From CALNYS01 sp942490855 (lineage in GTDB: Bacteria; Planctomycetota; Phycisphaerae; Phycisphaerales; UBA1924): 64,000 nucleotides of DNA. The stretch spans positions 496,001-560,000 of the forward strand of contig CALNYS010000004.1 in assembly GCA_942490855.1 (NCBI GenBank), in the 5' to 3' direction. This document shows, one piece after another, positions 63,832 to 64,000 of this stretch. The position numbers and the translations under genes are program-made. Within the stretch, counting starts at the first letter, position 1. Each line of letters opens with the position of its first letter. The notes under the pieces were generated by a model. That model had not been told where the DNA came from and did no database searches. It saw only the letters and a program-made list of their open reading frames with translations.

Positions 63832-64000
63832 ATGAACGCTGATCCCCGCGCCGCCGTGCTTGTCGTTGCCGCTCTCTCTGCGCCGGTGCTCGCCCAGAGC
63901 GGGGCGGGCTGGGAGCGTGCCGAAACGGGCGCGCTGACGCGCCACGTCGCGCTCACCAGCGCCGAGCGGTTCACCAAGGCGGGCGAGGCGTACTTCTCGC
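63832..64000 (+). CDS. Secreted protein, start only (possibly TolB/PD40-like)
   Basis: The first 56 codons: signal peptide MNADPRAAVLVVAALSAPVLA cut before QSGAG, then WERAETGALTRHVALTSAER and KAGEAYFS, a pattern seen at the start of WD40-like/TolB-type (PD40) proteins. The gene continues past the right edge. GAAAGG precedes the ATG, and TATCAT about 35 bases upstream may be the -10. Confidence 0.6.
   Translation, partial: MNADPRAAVLVVAALSAPVLAQSGAGWERAETGALTRHVALTSAERFTKAGEAYFS

Overview
The window is very GC-rich DNA (roughly 70% by eye) with tightly packed genes. It most resembles a planctomycete of the class Phycisphaerae. The clues are a beta-helix protein ending in paired dockerin-like repeats (GDGVVGPSDLTVLLSMWG type), the ~52-residue small basic protein typical of the PVC superphylum (45298-45456), futalosine-type menaquinone synthesis (mqnD), and a complete-looking murC-murB-ddl-ftsQ run. 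I see no rRNA, tRNA, CRISPR array, prophage or transposase gene. No gene-free stretch exceeds about 300 bases.

Layout. 1-2132: secretin (GspD-like), cut by the left edge. 2200-3609: periplasmic-binding-like protein and GreA. 3672-8648 (minus): membrane protein, FtsQ-like protein, Ddl, MurB and MurC, chained by ATGA/GTGA overlaps. 8721-15075 (plus): Nudix hydrolase, a frameshifted AraC regulator, two NfeD proteins, a half-length FloA paralogue, FloA and a metallo-beta-lactamase-fold protein. 15169-17012: two unknowns. 17080-24017: GyrA, STAS protein, beta-helix dockerin protein, TrkA-C membrane protein, ABC ATPase, RuvC. 24014-30904: NtrC-type regulator, CstA, MutT-like Nudix, histidine kinase, receiver-GGDEF protein. 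30911-35922: SmpB, MqnD, ACT protein, PanC, GcvT, sigma factor. 36168-39199: UVR-motif protein and an iscS-iscU-iscA cluster closed by a good terminator.

From 39.2 to 44.1 kb the DNA is looser and full of a C-rich/G-rich palindromic repeat family that surrounds a DUF559 nuclease-like gene, a TlpA-like protein, GapA, an AraC-GyrI regulator and a VOC protein. 44066-49285 (mostly minus): aminotransferase, small basic protein, unknown membrane protein, AcpS, FKBP lipoprotein, Tmk and a degenerate serine-hydrolase-like protein. 49285-51349: an EF-G-like gene broken by about twelve small indels. 51471-58798: PH-like protein, HolA, lipoprotein, PyrB, Gmk, a small protein and ClpB (one indel). 58902 to the end: DUF4230 protein, membrane protein, orphan cytosine-5 methyltransferase, DeoC, S10-type carboxypeptidase, and the start of a secreted protein.

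Two signals cross gene boundaries. First, about fourteen genes on both strands have a TANNNT hexamer ending exactly 6-7 bases before the start codon, with no Shine-Dalgarno sequence, which suggests widespread leaderless transcription. Second, the palindromic repeat family occurs as inverted pairs between genes, once around a DUF559 gene and once in frame inside cstA. Three genes carry indels (AraC, EF-G, ClpB). The dense cluster in EF-G looks more like sequence or assembly error than decay, because the recognisable protein resumes after every shift.
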